From the NCBI GenBank assembly GCA_963804865.1, contig CAWDSH010000042.1, positions 62,001 through 126,000 of the forward strand: a stretch of DNA of 64,000 nt, given 5' to 3'. The notes below the pieces were generated by a model. That model was not told the origin of the DNA and did not search any database. It worked only from the letters and a program-made list of their open reading frames with translations. A program made the translations under genes and the position numbers. Below are positions 45,683 to 54,711 of the stretch, piece after piece (position 1 is the stretch's first letter; each line of letters starts with the position of its first letter). This DNA comes from CAVVEQ01 sp963804865. Its GTDB lineage: Bacteria > Chloroflexota > Anaerolineae > Anaerolineales > Anaerolineaceae.

Positions 45683-45739
45683 CCTTGTATTCGCGAGACT
45701 GGATCAAGCAGAACTGTATCTGAAGAATGGAGATGAGTG

Positions 45740-46120
45740 ATGAATCAAACTATCTTTGGTAACAGAAAATTTCTTTATGTTTTGCTCATCTTACAGGTAA
45801 TTCCCCTCCTATTGTTTCCACCTTCGACCTTTGTGCCGACTTCACAAACCTGGTGGCTTCCGGCATTATTGGTTATTTTTGCTATGGTTGGCTCGGTACA
45901 GATTTTTCGAAAATCGAGGGTTCTGTGGTCTTTATATTTGATCTCGTTTGCGCATGGTTTCAATATCATTAGCAGGTTGATGATGCTGCTGCCACAAAGT
46001 ACTTCCGGATCCACCACGGATATCCTTTATTTTATTTTTTCGATTATCGCTTTAGCAGGCTCTGCATTAATGCTTTGGATCATGGAGCTTCCCCGTGTTC
46101 GACAAGTCCTGGTGGGTTGA
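45740..46120 (+). CDS. Small hypothetical membrane protein
   Basis: I do not recognise this 126-residue protein. It has four hydrophobic helices (about 10-28, 36-52, 60-78 and 92-112) and almost no soluble part, with a short basic loop after helix 2 (FRKSR). The start ATG 45740 follows GGAGATGAG. It has its own promoter and is closed by a terminator shared with metG from the other side. Confidence 0.6.
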   Translation: MNQTIFGNRKFLYVLLILQVIPLLLFPPSTFVPTSQTWWLPALLVIFAMVGSVQIFRKSRVLWSLYLISFAHGFNIISRLMMLLPQSTSGSTTDILYFIFSIIALAGSALMLWIMELPRVRQVLVG

Positions 46121-46135
46121 AAAATCCAAATTTAG

Positions 46136-46168
46136 AAAAAGCAGATGCATCGCATCTGCTTTTTTTTA
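46136..46168. terminator. Bidirectional terminator between the small membrane gene and metG
   Basis: GCAGATGC (46141-46148) and GCATCTGC (46152-46159) form a perfect stem with a three-base loop, flanked by A5 on the left and T9 on the right. Confidence 0.85.
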
Positions 46169-46185
46169 TTTATTGAGCGTGATTC

Positions 46186-47979
46186 TTATTCTGACGGACG
46201 ACCCAATCTCGACCTTTCTTCTTCAATGATGGAAATATCCAATTTTCTAAAGAGCGGTTGAGGTTGGTTAAATACATCTCCAGGTTTAATTTCCGATGGC
46301 TTCCATGAACCGCTGGCAATCGAAGGGTCATAGCGAAGGACAATATGGGCGGCAAGGTCATCTTCCACGACCTCCGTGTATTGCTTTCCAAAAATTGGCT
46401 TTGGATTGGCAAAGAATGAATGAAGTCGTTCGCAGGTAAATGGAAGGACAGGCGCTAAAAGGATCTTGAGTGAATCGATGGCTTTCAAAGCCACGTAGAC
46501 GGCACGCGCAGCAGCCTGCCTGTCTGTTTTAATGATCAGCCATGGAGCTGTGGTATCCAGGTATTTATTTACCTCTCCCGCAAGACGCATGGCTTCTGCG
46601 AGCGCGGCACGCAGGTGTACTGCGTCGTATTCCGCAGCAACAGTCTCAAATCCTTTATCGATTTCAGATAACAACTCCTGATCGAGCTGTGTCAACTCGC
46701 CAGGATCCGGAACCACGCCTTCCCAATGCTTGTAGGCAAAGCTTAGAACACGGTTGGCGAGGTTGCCCCAGGTGGCTACCAGCTCATCGTTGTTCTTATG
46801 ATAAAAATCCTCCCAATCCCAATCACTATCCTTGTTTTCAGGCATATTGACCGTCAGGTAATAGCGCAGGGGATCGGGATCGTAGCGGGAGAGAAAATCA
46901 GCACCCCAAACTGCCCAATTCCTCGAGCCGGAGATCTTCTGCCCTTCAAGGTTCATAAACTCATTGGCAGGCACATCGTATGGAAGGACCAGGTTGGCCT
47001 TCGTTTTAGAGCCCATCAGCTCGTCAAACTTTTTATCAACGCCGATCAATTCCGCGGGCCAGATGATGGCATGAAATGGGATATTATCCTTGCCGATGAA
47101 ATACACGGTATGGGATTCGGGCACCTGCCACCAATTTCGCCAGGCTTCAGGATCACCGCTTAATTTTGCCCATTCGATGGCTGCAGAGAGATACCCAATG
47201 ACAGCCTCAAACCACACGTAGAGGCATTTTCCTTCCCAGCCGGGGATTGGCACTGGGATACCCCAATCCAGATCGCGCGTGATCGGTCTTCCGTGAAGCG
47301 CATCAGCCTGCATCTGTCCCAGTGATTGACGTAAAACATTTGGACGCCAGTAGGATTCCCGCTCTTTTAAAAAGGTTTCCACCCGGCTTTGCAATTTCCC
47401 CAAAGCGAGAAAAAAATGCTCTGTTTCCCTCAGCTCCGGAATTGATCCATCCACTTTGCAGCGGGGATCGATCAATTGAGCCGGTTCTAGCAGGCTGCCA
47501 CATTTGTCACATTGGTCACTCCGCGCGCCGGTATACCCGCAGATATAGCAGGTGCCTTCGACGTATCGGTCAGGCAGGAAACGTTTGAGGCTTGGGGAAT
47601 ACCATTGTTTTTGCTTTTCGGTATAAAGGAAGCCATTTTCTTTAAGCGCAAGGAAGATATTCTGAGATATTCTAAAATGATTCTCCGTGTGTGTGCTGGT
47701 AAAAAGATCATAAGTGATGCCAACCTTTTGTAATAGATCGATGAATCCCTCATGATAACGCTGGTAAACCTCAAGTGTGGTTTTCTTTTCCGCATCCGCT
47801 TTTATGGTAACTGGCGTGCCGTGAGAATCTGATCCGGAAACCATGGCAACTTTCCTGCCACGCAAGCGGTTGTATCTTGCAAAGATATCACCGGGAAGAT
47901 GGGAACCGGTGAGATTCCCGACATGGATTTCAGCGTTTGCATATGGCCAGGCAATGGCAACCAGGACATGTTCAGTCAT
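46186..47979 (-). CDS. metG: Methionyl-tRNA synthetase
   Basis: This essential enzyme charges tRNA-Met. The protein has 597 residues, so it lacks the C-terminal tRNA-binding domain of the long E. coli form. The class-I HIGH motif appears as HVGN in YANAEIHVGNLTGSHLPGD. The zinc knuckle is CYICGYTGA...CDKCG (near residue 142-158), and the second class-I motif is KISGS (in EGQKISGSRNWAVWG, near 350). The KISGS form instead of KMSKS recurs in one branch of MetRS. ATG 47979 has GAGGTG upstream; ATG 47991 is less likely. Confidence 0.93.
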   Translation of the reverse strand: MTEHVLVAIAWPYANAEIHVGNLTGSHLPGDIFARYNRLRGRKVAMVSGSDSHGTPVTIKADAEKKTTLEVYQRYHEGFIDLLQKVGITYDLFTSTHTENHFRISQNIFLALKENGFLYTEKQKQWYSPSLKRFLPDRYVEGTCYICGYTGARSDQCDKCGSLLEPAQLIDPRCKVDGSIPELRETEHFFLALGKLQSRVETFLKERESYWRPNVLRQSLGQMQADALHGRPITRDLDWGIPVPIPGWEGKCLYVWFEAVIGYLSAAIEWAKLSGDPEAWRNWWQVPESHTVYFIGKDNIPFHAIIWPAELIGVDKKFDELMGSKTKANLVLPYDVPANEFMNLEGQKISGSRNWAVWGADFLSRYDPDPLRYYLTVNMPENKDSDWDWEDFYHKNNDELVATWGNLANRVLSFAYKHWEGVVPDPGELTQLDQELLSEIDKGFETVAAEYDAVHLRAALAEAMRLAGEVNKYLDTTAPWLIIKTDRQAAARAVYVALKAIDSLKILLAPVLPFTCERLHSFFANPKPIFGKQYTEVVEDDLAAHIVLRYDPSIASGSWKPSEIKPGDVFNQPQPLFRKLDISIIEEERSRLGRPSE

Positions 47980-48048
47980 AAGGCACCTCAATCGATCGAA
48001 TGCGGAAATTCTAACATGGTTGATCCGGTAGAGCCAAATTGCCGATAT

Positions 48049-48666
48049 TTAGATATTTTCGCTCGGAGTGGAAACGTAAATGCTGAACGCATCGCCATGG
48101 TCCTGTGCGAAACTACTGGCAGGCGTGCTTAGCAGCCATCCGGCAACTGCCATGTCACCCGTCGCACCCGCAGCGTTAAGCGTCAGGACAAATATGACCG
48201 GCATCAACCAGTTGACCGGTGCAACCATAAGCAGCAGAATTCCCAATAAAGAGATGAGTACCAGTGGAGCCAGGCAGGTGACCAGGTAAGGATTGCGTGG
48301 AATAAACCATCCCGGCAGGGCGGCATAGGCATACAATCCCTTGAATGCATAAACTGGGCGGGCGCGGGTAAATAGCCAGAAGAATAAACCGTGAACACCC
48401 TCGTGAAGCACGATCATCACTGCCTGCGCCAACAATAATACGATTAGGATCGAAACCAGATCGGATAATCCGCCTACCTCTACCACCGATAGCATGGCAG
48501 GTGCACCGGGTCGCAATATGGCAGTCAGTCCAATGAAAACCCAGGCAAAGAAGAAAAAGAGCAGGGTACCAATAATATTCATGATGATCATGGCACGCAT
48601 GTTCTTGGAAAGATCCAATGTGCCCAATAAAAGATAACCGTCAGGTAGAGCTTGAGTGGGTTTCAT
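48049..48666 (-). CDS. DUF3267 putative membrane zinc metalloprotease
   Basis: This 205-residue integral membrane protein belongs to the DUF3267 family. An HExxH motif (VLHEGVHGLFFWLF, near residue 88) lies in the membrane region, as in site-2-protease-like families, followed by helices containing PRNPYLVTCLAPLVL and the late AGATGDMAVAGWLL, which may give a further metal ligand (Asp). About five hydrophobic helices are seen. Protease activity is not proven for the family. It lies 69 nt upstream of metG on the same strand and may share its transcript. Confidence 0.75.
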   Translation of the reverse strand: MKPTQALPDGYLLLGTLDLSKNMRAMIIMNIIGTLLFFFFAWVFIGLTAILRPGAPAMLSVVEVGGLSDLVSILIVLLLAQAVMIVLHEGVHGLFFWLFTRARPVYAFKGLYAYAALPGWFIPRNPYLVTCLAPLVLISLLGILLLMVAPVNWLMPVIFVLTLNAAGATGDMAVAGWLLSTPASSFAQDHGDAFSIYVSTPSENI

Positions 48667-48719
48667 TACAAAACATTATAATTCAGGGCAAAGAAGAAAG
48701 ATGAAGCAGGAGGTGTGAA

Positions 48720-49586
48720 ATGCACGCCAGACGGGCTTTGTTGTACGTTCCGGGTGATGATTTGCATAAAATTGAAAAAGCTGCAGGGTTGAGCGTGGAT
48801 GCGATCATCCTGGATATCGAAGATGGGGTGGCGCAGAACCAGAAAGATGCCGCCCGTGCGACAATCTCCAGAGTGCTCAAAGAAATGGATTTTGGAGAAA
48901 AAGAGAAATTAGTCCGTATTAATCCATTTGGCTTGAGCAGCGGAGAAAAGGATTTGCGTGAAATACTGCCATCCTGCCCGGATGGAATTGTTTTACCCAA
49001 GATACACTCGACTGATGAACTTTCACACGTTGAGCGCATCATCGCTGAAGAGGAAGCAAGACAAGGTTGGCAGGGGAACAAGATCAGACTGATCCTGATT
49101 ATCGAGACCGCGCAGGCTTTTTTAAACCTTCAAAGCATTTGTGGATTCACTGACAGGCTTGATGCCCTAATTTTTGGTGGAGAAGACCTGGCTGCGGAAC
49201 TCGGCGCAACGCGGACACCTGAAGCCCTGGAACTCCTGCATGCCCGTAGTTCCCTGGTCATGTATGCAGCCGCATTTGGATTGCAAGCTGTGGATATGGT
49301 GACCGTTGAATTTCGTGATCTTGAAGTATTAAAGAGAAAATCCGAGTTTGGTGCGCAGCTGGGATATACGGGGAAACAGATCATCCATCCTGCTCAAGTT
49401 GAACCTGTGCAGAATGCTTTTACCCCTTCGCTCCTGGAACTTAAGAGAGCGCAGGAACTGGTAGAAGCATTCGATGAATATCAAAAGCAGGGGAAAGGTG
49501 CTTTTGCTTTTGAGGGAAAAATGGTGGATATGCCTGTTATCCGGCGGGCTCAAAATATCCTGGCCAGGGGCAATTTATCGAGATAA
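48720..49586 (+). CDS. CitE-like CoA ester lyase (HpcH/HpaI family)
   Basis: This 288-residue TIM-barrel protein belongs to the citrate lyase beta/malyl-CoA lyase family. Marks are RRALLYVPGDD at the start, DAIILDIEDGVAQNQKDAAR (near residue 27) with the metal Asp/Glu, VLPKIHSTDEL, LILIIETAQAFLNL (near 125) with the conserved Glu, and GGEDLAAELGATRT. The genes for citrate lyase alpha and gamma subunits are not nearby. A stand-alone CitE-like malyl/citramalyl-CoA lyase or malate synthase (as in CLYBL) is therefore more likely than citrate lyase. AGGAGGTG precedes ATG 48720. Confidence 0.82.
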   Translation: MHARRALLYVPGDDLHKIEKAAGLSVDAIILDIEDGVAQNQKDAARATISRVLKEMDFGEKEKLVRINPFGLSSGEKDLREILPSCPDGIVLPKIHSTDELSHVERIIAEEEARQGWQGNKIRLILIIETAQAFLNLQSICGFTDRLDALIFGGEDLAAELGATRTPEALELLHARSSLVMYAAAFGLQAVDMVTVEFRDLEVLKRKSEFGAQLGYTGKQIIHPAQVEPVQNAFTPSLLELKRAQELVEAFDEYQKQGKGAFAFEGKMVDMPVIRRAQNILARGNLSR

Positions 49587-49607
49587 ATTTTGGCTAGTTG
49601 GATGATT

Positions 49608-50531
49608 TTAATTGAGAATCCAGATCAACCAAAAAAGAGCAATGACAACCGCCAGGCCGATAGCAGAAAGGAATATGAACGCGGGGATGGAGGCTAATAA
49701 TCCGGACCTTGTGATGATGGGTTGATCCGTAACTTCAATTCCAATCACGGTGATATTGTCATGACCACCGCGTTTATTCGCTAGATCGATCAATACCTGC
49801 ATGGATTTGGACAATGTGTCCTTATTCAACTTTACCTGGATTTCCTCATCACGAACCAGGTCGGTTAGGCCGTCTGTACAAATCAAAATCCTATCGCCGG
49901 GTTCAAGCTCCATTCCCTGATTCTGCTCAGAGCGGTAATCGCTTTCGGTATCTGACTGGCGGAGGCGGAAATCAACTTCGGGAGCTTTCGGCCCACCCAG
50001 GAACCGGCGGATAACATGCTGGTTGGGATGTCCTGGAACCTGGTGGGGACGTATGATGCCGCTATCCAGAGCTTCTCGAATCCAGGTATGGTCGACGGAG
50101 AGTTGGTATAAGGAATCATTGTGGACGCGGTAGATGCGAGAATCACCGACTGAGGCGGTATAAAGCCGGTCCCCGATAACGAGCGCACAAGCTGTCGTAG
50201 CACCCATTCCAACCTGATCTTCATTTTTACTAGATTGGTTGAAAATTTCCTTGCTGGCAGATACGATCGCATTCTTCAATGCTTTAACCGGGTGACGCCC
50301 ATCGCTCTTGGAAATGTGCTTGACAATCGAATCTATGGCTATTTGGGCAGCTATTTCACCGGCGCGATGACCTCCTATTCCGTCAGCAAGAACAGCAAGG
50401 ATCACGGGTGTTCGATCAAAATTTGCCAGTTGGAAAGTTGCAATGGCATACCGATCCTCATTATTTTTCCCCTTCATGCCAGGGTCAGTGAGCGCTAGAG
50501 ATGGGTAATGAGCGGTTGTGGTTTTTATCAT
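49608..50531 (-). CDS. PP2C-type Ser/Thr protein phosphatase with C-terminal membrane anchor
   Basis: This protein phosphatase of 307 residues has the PP2C/Stp1 motifs in order: NEDRYAIA (near 24), ADGIGGHRAGE (near 49), SVGDSRIYR (near 128), CTDGLTDLV (near 218) and GGHDNITVI (near 255). These contain the metal-binding Asp residues. One C-terminal membrane helix (about 280-305) anchors the catalytic domain on the inside of the membrane. Its ATG overlaps the stop of the VWA/FHA gene (ATGA), so the two are coupled. FHA domains bind phosphothreonine, which makes a phospho-signalling pair likely. No kinase gene lies in this window. Confidence 0.88.
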   Translation of the reverse strand: MIKTTTAHYPSLALTDPGMKGKNNEDRYAIATFQLANFDRTPVILAVLADGIGGHRAGEIAAQIAIDSIVKHISKSDGRHPVKALKNAIVSASKEIFNQSSKNEDQVGMGATTACALVIGDRLYTASVGDSRIYRVHNDSLYQLSVDHTWIREALDSGIIRPHQVPGHPNQHVIRRFLGGPKAPEVDFRLRQSDTESDYRSEQNQGMELEPGDRILICTDGLTDLVRDEEIQVKLNKDTLSKSMQVLIDLANKRGGHDNITVIGIEVTDQPIITRSGLLASIPAFIFLSAIGLAVVIALFWLIWILN

Positions 50532-52462
50532 TGCCGGGGCAGCCTGGTGATGACGGGTTTTCGGGAAGGGGGTGGCTGGGTGAGCTCAAAACGGAATGAA
50601 ATCTTCCCAACATGAATCAAGTCGCCATGTTCAAGGTGGATTCCGCTGGAGGAAATGGGCGCAAAATTTACCCAAGTACCGGCTACCGAGCCCAGATCCG
50701 AAATATGAAATTCCCCGGCTTCTGAACGAATAATCCTTGCATGCAGGGAGTCCACCGAAGGAGAATCTAGCACGATGGTTGCGGTACGGCGGTCGCTGCC
50801 GAGTATATATTCTTCCTTTTCAAGTGGAATGATTCCTCCCCCGGAAAGTGGTTTGGAATCTTCGCCCACTTGAACCAGCCTGGCGGGATATCGCGGTTTA
50901 CTACCCGGTTCAGTACCTGCTGGACTTTGGGTTAATCGATCTTCCTGTCGAATGACCACCGGCTGGGTTACCGGATCCTGGAATTCCTTGCGTTTGGAAC
51001 GATTGCGTGAGAAGAAATTTCTCCTCCCTGCAAAAATCAGCATCATGACCAGCGCCGCGCCTGCAATGAGCACAGCAAAAAGTATGGCCAGGCGATCTGT
51101 AAGAGCTGCAGCTGCAGCTTTTGATTTACCTGAAACAGTCAGAGTTACCGGTGTATCCAGAGTAGAACTTGTCAATCCCAGCGAATCCTCGACTTCAATT
51201 CTGAAAGTATGTGTAGCGGAAATATCAAAATCTTCAAGATCCCACGTAAGCTGTTCGAATGGTGGAACGCGGTTTTCTGCCATTAATACTGAGTCGACGT
51301 AGAGCCGAGTGGCCGAAAGCTGGCGCGGATGTCCATCAGGGAATTCGATAACAACTTGTATGACCTGGTTCAATGGCAGAAGGCGAATCTCGCCTTGATC
51401 GGTAATCCTTTTTTCTTCCCTGTAAATTTCCTGGGGAGGATTCAGAAGGATAAGATTTGGAACGGAAATGGAGATCTCGAAAGCCATTTCATTTGAAGTG
51501 ATAGGCAGATCAGATTGTTTTAGTGTGACAGCCAGGAGGTGGCTGCCGCTCTGATTAATTCCCGATGTGTATTGAAGGCGATAAATCCCTCTCAGGGGTT
51601 GAAAATAGTTTTCAGGATCCGGGAGTTGCTCCGCCCCTGAAAAGACAAAAAAGCTGCCACCGGTCTGTTCGGCCAACTGTCGCAATCCGGCCGCTTCAAC
51701 GGTATCACCCGCAAAACTAGGACCAATCAGCCATACGAAGACCCGGGCTCCGAGCTGGGCTGCGCGGCTGGTGAGATCTGGTAATGCATTTAATTGACCT
51801 GCCAGCGGGAGCGGTGTGATGAAAAGGATCGCCCTTTTCATATACTCGCGTGGATTGATATCCGATGCAAGATCAAGTGCCTGATTGAGACTGGCGAATG
51901 AGGGTGTTGAGGATACAAACGCAGGCTTGAATTGTTGAAATAACTCCACCCAGGATTCAATGCTGGAAAGCCGCGTCGCCAGGATACCGTTGGTTGTGAC
52001 CAGGCTAAAATCATCATGCGCCGTATTTAGATTACCAGCCCATTTTGTCAACGCAATTCGAATTTGCTCGTAACGGGTAACGCCTCCATAAAACAGAGCC
52101 ATGGATGGAGCAGGATTGATTGCCACGATAATCTGCAAACCTGGATCTTCAAATGCGATCGACCTCGAGGAACTGGGTATGCCATCCTCGAGGATCTGGA
52201 TTTCCTGGGTGATCAGATCATTCATCACGTTGCCAGATGAATCTCTGGCTTCGAAAAATAAGGTCATTTCAGGAAAAGCTGAGCTGTCGATACCTCCCAG
52301 GTTAAGTGAGCCGGTTTCCTGTGCGCTGGCAGTCATGGCAGGTCTGAATTGCATACCAGCAGCAAGTACAAAAGAAATGATTAACCGTATACTGGCAGAA
52401 GATAGCCTGCGGGAAATTGGCAACATCGTCACATTATTGTAATGCATTCCAGAAAGCGGCAT
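50528..52462 (-). CDS. Secreted VWA-like / transmembrane / cytosolic FHA protein
   Basis: The protein of about 644 residues has an N-terminal signal sequence (ending near ...MTASAQ), an outer VWA-like domain (about 60-290), a beta-rich domain, one membrane helix (about 455-478) and a cytosolic FHA domain (about 550-640). The FHA part shows LGSDRRTATIVLDSPSVDSLHARI and HISDLGSVAGTWVN. The VWA metal site is degenerate: the usual DxSxS reads NPAPS. The start is uncertain between ATG 52462, 52447 and 52426. It lies 19 bases after guaA and overlaps the PP2C gene. It likely connects an outside contact with phosphothreonine recognition inside. Confidence 0.78.
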   Translation of the reverse strand: MPLSGMHYNNVTMLPISRRLSSASIRLIISFVLAAGMQFRPAMTASAQETGSLNLGGIDSSAFPEMTLFFEARDSSGNVMNDLITQEIQILEDGIPSSSRSIAFEDPGLQIIVAINPAPSMALFYGGVTRYEQIRIALTKWAGNLNTAHDDFSLVTTNGILATRLSSIESWVELFQQFKPAFVSSTPSFASLNQALDLASDINPREYMKRAILFITPLPLAGQLNALPDLTSRAAQLGARVFVWLIGPSFAGDTVEAAGLRQLAEQTGGSFFVFSGAEQLPDPENYFQPLRGIYRLQYTSGINQSGSHLLAVTLKQSDLPITSNEMAFEISISVPNLILLNPPQEIYREEKRITDQGEIRLLPLNQVIQVVIEFPDGHPRQLSATRLYVDSVLMAENRVPPFEQLTWDLEDFDISATHTFRIEVEDSLGLTSSTLDTPVTLTVSGKSKAAAAALTDRLAILFAVLIAGAALVMMLIFAGRRNFFSRNRSKRKEFQDPVTQPVVIRQEDRLTQSPAGTEPGSKPRYPARLVQVGEDSKPLSGGGIIPLEKEEYILGSDRRTATIVLDSPSVDSLHARIIRSEAGEFHISDLGSVAGTWVNFAPISSSGIHLEHGDLIHVGKISFRFELTQPPPSRKPVITRLPRQ

Positions 52463-52481
52463 CAATTCATGTCAAGGGATG

Positions 52482-54032
52482 TTATTCCCATTCGATCGTG
52501 GCGGGCGGTTTACTGGTGATATCGTAAACGACACGATTGACGCCTGGTACTTCATTGACGATCCGGTTTGATACCCTCGCGAGCAATTTGCCGGGGAGGT
52601 CTGCCCAATCCGCTGTCATGAAATCGGAAGTGGTGACAGCCCTTAAAGCGATTGTCTCCATATAAGTTCTTTGGTCACCCATCACGCCTACTGTCTGGAC
52701 GGGTAATAGAACCGCGAATGCCTGGCTGACTTTCTGCTTGCCAGTATCTTTGGGTTTTCCCAGCAAACCTGCAAGCGTTAATTCCTCGATAAAAATCCCA
52801 TCTGCTTCGCGTAAAACAGAAATCCGTCCCGGCGTCACCTCACCCAGGCAGCGTACTGCCAGACCCGGACCGGGGAAAGGCTGCCGCCAGACGATATCAG
52901 CATGGAGATCGAGTGCTTCACCGACCAGGCGGACTTCATCTTTGAATAAAAAGCGCAGAGGCTCGATCAATTTGAAGGAAAGGTCAGAAGGCAAACCTCC
53001 AACATTATGATGCGTTTTTATGCGAGCGGCATTCGCGCTATCAGGTGCGCGCGACTCAATCACATCCGGATAAATTGTCCCTTGCACAAGATAAGGAAAA
53101 TTACCCAATTTGGATGCTTCCCTTTCAAATGTGCGGATGAACAGTTCACCGATGATGCGCCTCTTCTTCTCAGGATCCACCACACCTTTTAATGCAGACA
53201 TGAATATATGAAGCGCATCAACTGTCACCAGGCTGGAACCGAGGAATTCTCGTAAGGTATTTTCCACCTGCTCCCTTTCATTCTTGCGGAGCAAACCATG
53301 ATCAACGAAGATGGCGGACAAACGGTTTCCCAATGCGCGGTGTGCAAGCACGGCTGCCACGCTGGAATCAACACCGCCACTGACAGCCACCAGTGCATGT
53401 GCATCGCCTGCGTGATCGCGGATTTGCGCGATTGACCTGGAAATCATGGATTCTGGCACCCAATCGGGTTTGAGCCCGCATATATCGAGCACGAAACGTT
53501 GCAGGATTTCCCTACCAAGCGGAGTATGTTTCACTTCGGGGTGGAATTGAACACCATAACGGTTTGAGTGTAAATTCCCCATCGCTGCGATGGGGCTATT
53601 TCGGCTGCGAGCCAGGGGGATGAATCCTGTGGGTAGGCTTTCTATCCGGTCTCCGTGTGACATCCATACCTTAAATTTTGTTGCCGGCAGAAGTGGATTA
53701 TTTTCAAACACATCGATTTCAGCCTGGCCGTATTCCCGCTGTTGCGCTGCAGCAACGAGACCGCCCAGACTTTGCGTAAGTGCCTGCATGCCATAACAAA
53801 TACCCAGGATCGGAAGGGATGAATTCAAAACAAAATCCGGGATTTTGGGGGCATTGGGTTCGTAAACTGAAGCCGGTCCGCCGGAGAGGATGTAACCTTT
53901 GGGGCGAATTCTCAACACTTCGTCCGGGGACGCATTAAAGGGGAAAAGCTCACAATAGACGTGAATCTCACGAATACTGCGGGCGATCAGTTGTGAGTAT
54001 TGTGAGCCAAAATCCAGGATTGCTATGGACAT
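52482..54032 (-). CDS. guaA: GMP synthase (glutamine-hydrolysing)
   Basis: This cytosolic enzyme aminates XMP to GMP with ATP and glutamine. The 516-residue protein is complete. The amidotransferase half has LDFGSQYSQLIARSIRE at the start, the catalytic Cys in GICYGMQALTQ (near residue 79) and the His-x-Glu in FHPEVKHTP (near 168). The synthetase half has the P-loop ALVAVSGGVDSSVAA (near 215) and the C-terminal dimer end SKPPATIEWE. It is preceded by xpt with 30 bases between, so both belong to guanine-nucleotide supply. Confidence 0.95.
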   Translation of the reverse strand: MSIAILDFGSQYSQLIARSIREIHVYCELFPFNASPDEVLRIRPKGYILSGGPASVYEPNAPKIPDFVLNSSLPILGICYGMQALTQSLGGLVAAAQQREYGQAEIDVFENNPLLPATKFKVWMSHGDRIESLPTGFIPLARSRNSPIAAMGNLHSNRYGVQFHPEVKHTPLGREILQRFVLDICGLKPDWVPESMISRSIAQIRDHAGDAHALVAVSGGVDSSVAAVLAHRALGNRLSAIFVDHGLLRKNEREQVENTLREFLGSSLVTVDALHIFMSALKGVVDPEKKRRIIGELFIRTFEREASKLGNFPYLVQGTIYPDVIESRAPDSANAARIKTHHNVGGLPSDLSFKLIEPLRFLFKDEVRLVGEALDLHADIVWRQPFPGPGLAVRCLGEVTPGRISVLREADGIFIEELTLAGLLGKPKDTGKQKVSQAFAVLLPVQTVGVMGDQRTYMETIALRAVTTSDFMTADWADLPGKLLARVSNRIVNEVPGVNRVVYDITSKPPATIEWE

Positions 54033-54062
54033 AAAAGATAACCGCTCAAATTCTAATAATGG

Positions 54063-54635
54063 CTATTCTCTGAAGATTATCCTGTCATTATCCATGCTGG
54101 TGATGCAGACCAGGGATTCCACAGGGATTCCAAGAATTTCCAAGGCTGCTCGGCCCCCCTCAAATGACTTTTCGATCAGTGTCCCAATCCCAACCACCTG
54201 GGTGCCGGCTGCCTCTGCAAGTCGGACCAATCCCAGGATGGTGGCGCCTGAAGCTAGAAAATCGTCTATGATCACCAATCGCTCACCGCGGACGAGATTT
54301 TCGGGTGAGAGAATTAATTCAACCATTCGTCCCTTGGTGTGAGAGGGTGCCACGGTAAGAAATACCTGGTCTGGCATGGTGATCGGCTTTGTCTTGCGAG
54401 CGTAAACGACCGGCACACCCAGGTGAAGTCCGGTCATCAAGGCAGGTGCAATACCGGATATTTCTGCTGTAAGGATATGTGCAATCTTCAGATCTCGAAA
54501 ACGATTTGCCAGTTCCCTGCCGCATTGATCCATCAATTGAGGATCGACCTGGTGGTTGATAAAGCTATCCACTTTCAGGATCCCATTGCCGAGATTTTTA
54601 CCCTCTTTCAGGATCCGCTGTTTCAACGCTTCCAT
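54063..54635 (-). CDS. xpt: Xanthine phosphoribosyltransferase
   Basis: This cytosolic salvage enzyme joins xanthine to PRPP to form XMP, the substrate of GuaA next door. The protein has 190 residues, as in Bacillus Xpt. Marks are MEALKQRILKEGKNLG at the start, VDSFINHQVDP, AEISGIAPALM, ARKTKPITM and the PRPP loop VIIDDFLASGATILG (near residue 122). GGGGAGG before the ATG fixes the start at 54635. It is the first gene of the operon xpt-guaA-VWA/FHA-PP2C. I find no purine riboswitch in the short space to the divergent maf gene. Confidence 0.92.
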   Translation of the reverse strand: MEALKQRILKEGKNLGNGILKVDSFINHQVDPQLMDQCGRELANRFRDLKIAHILTAEISGIAPALMTGLHLGVPVVYARKTKPITMPDQVFLTVAPSHTKGRMVELILSPENLVRGERLVIIDDFLASGATILGLVRLAEAAGTQVVGIGTLIEKSFEGGRAALEILGIPVESLVCITSMDNDRIIFRE

Positions 54636-54711
54636 TTTTTCCTCCCCATGGTAATGTATGGACATTTTACATTGATTATGCCGCTACTGCCAGTATGACT
54701 GAAAAACGAAT

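Larger units (their letters stand above)
45392..45739. other. Divergent 348-base control region of livJ and the small membrane-protein gene
   Basis: No gene is seen here. The region holds the livJ leader and promoter on the minus strand and a promoter on the plus strand. On the livJ transcript two small hairpins are visible: CCCTGT/ACAGGG (45454-45469) and TGGTC/GACCA (45433-45446). A GGGAGGTG sequence near the 5' end (45510-45503) is not followed by a start codon. Confidence 0.6.

Noticed and set aside
46920..46950. Defective MetRS because KMSKS reads KISGS
   Set aside because: The KISGS form followed by RNWAVWG is a normal variant in a branch of MetRS, and all other motifs are intact.
48720..49586. 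Citrate lyase operon
   Set aside because: Only a CitE-like gene is present; CitF, CitD and accessory genes are absent, so fermentation of citrate is not supported.
54636..54711. Purine riboswitch upstream of xpt
   Set aside because: Only about 75 bases separate xpt from the divergent maf gene, and the conserved purine-aptamer loops are not present.
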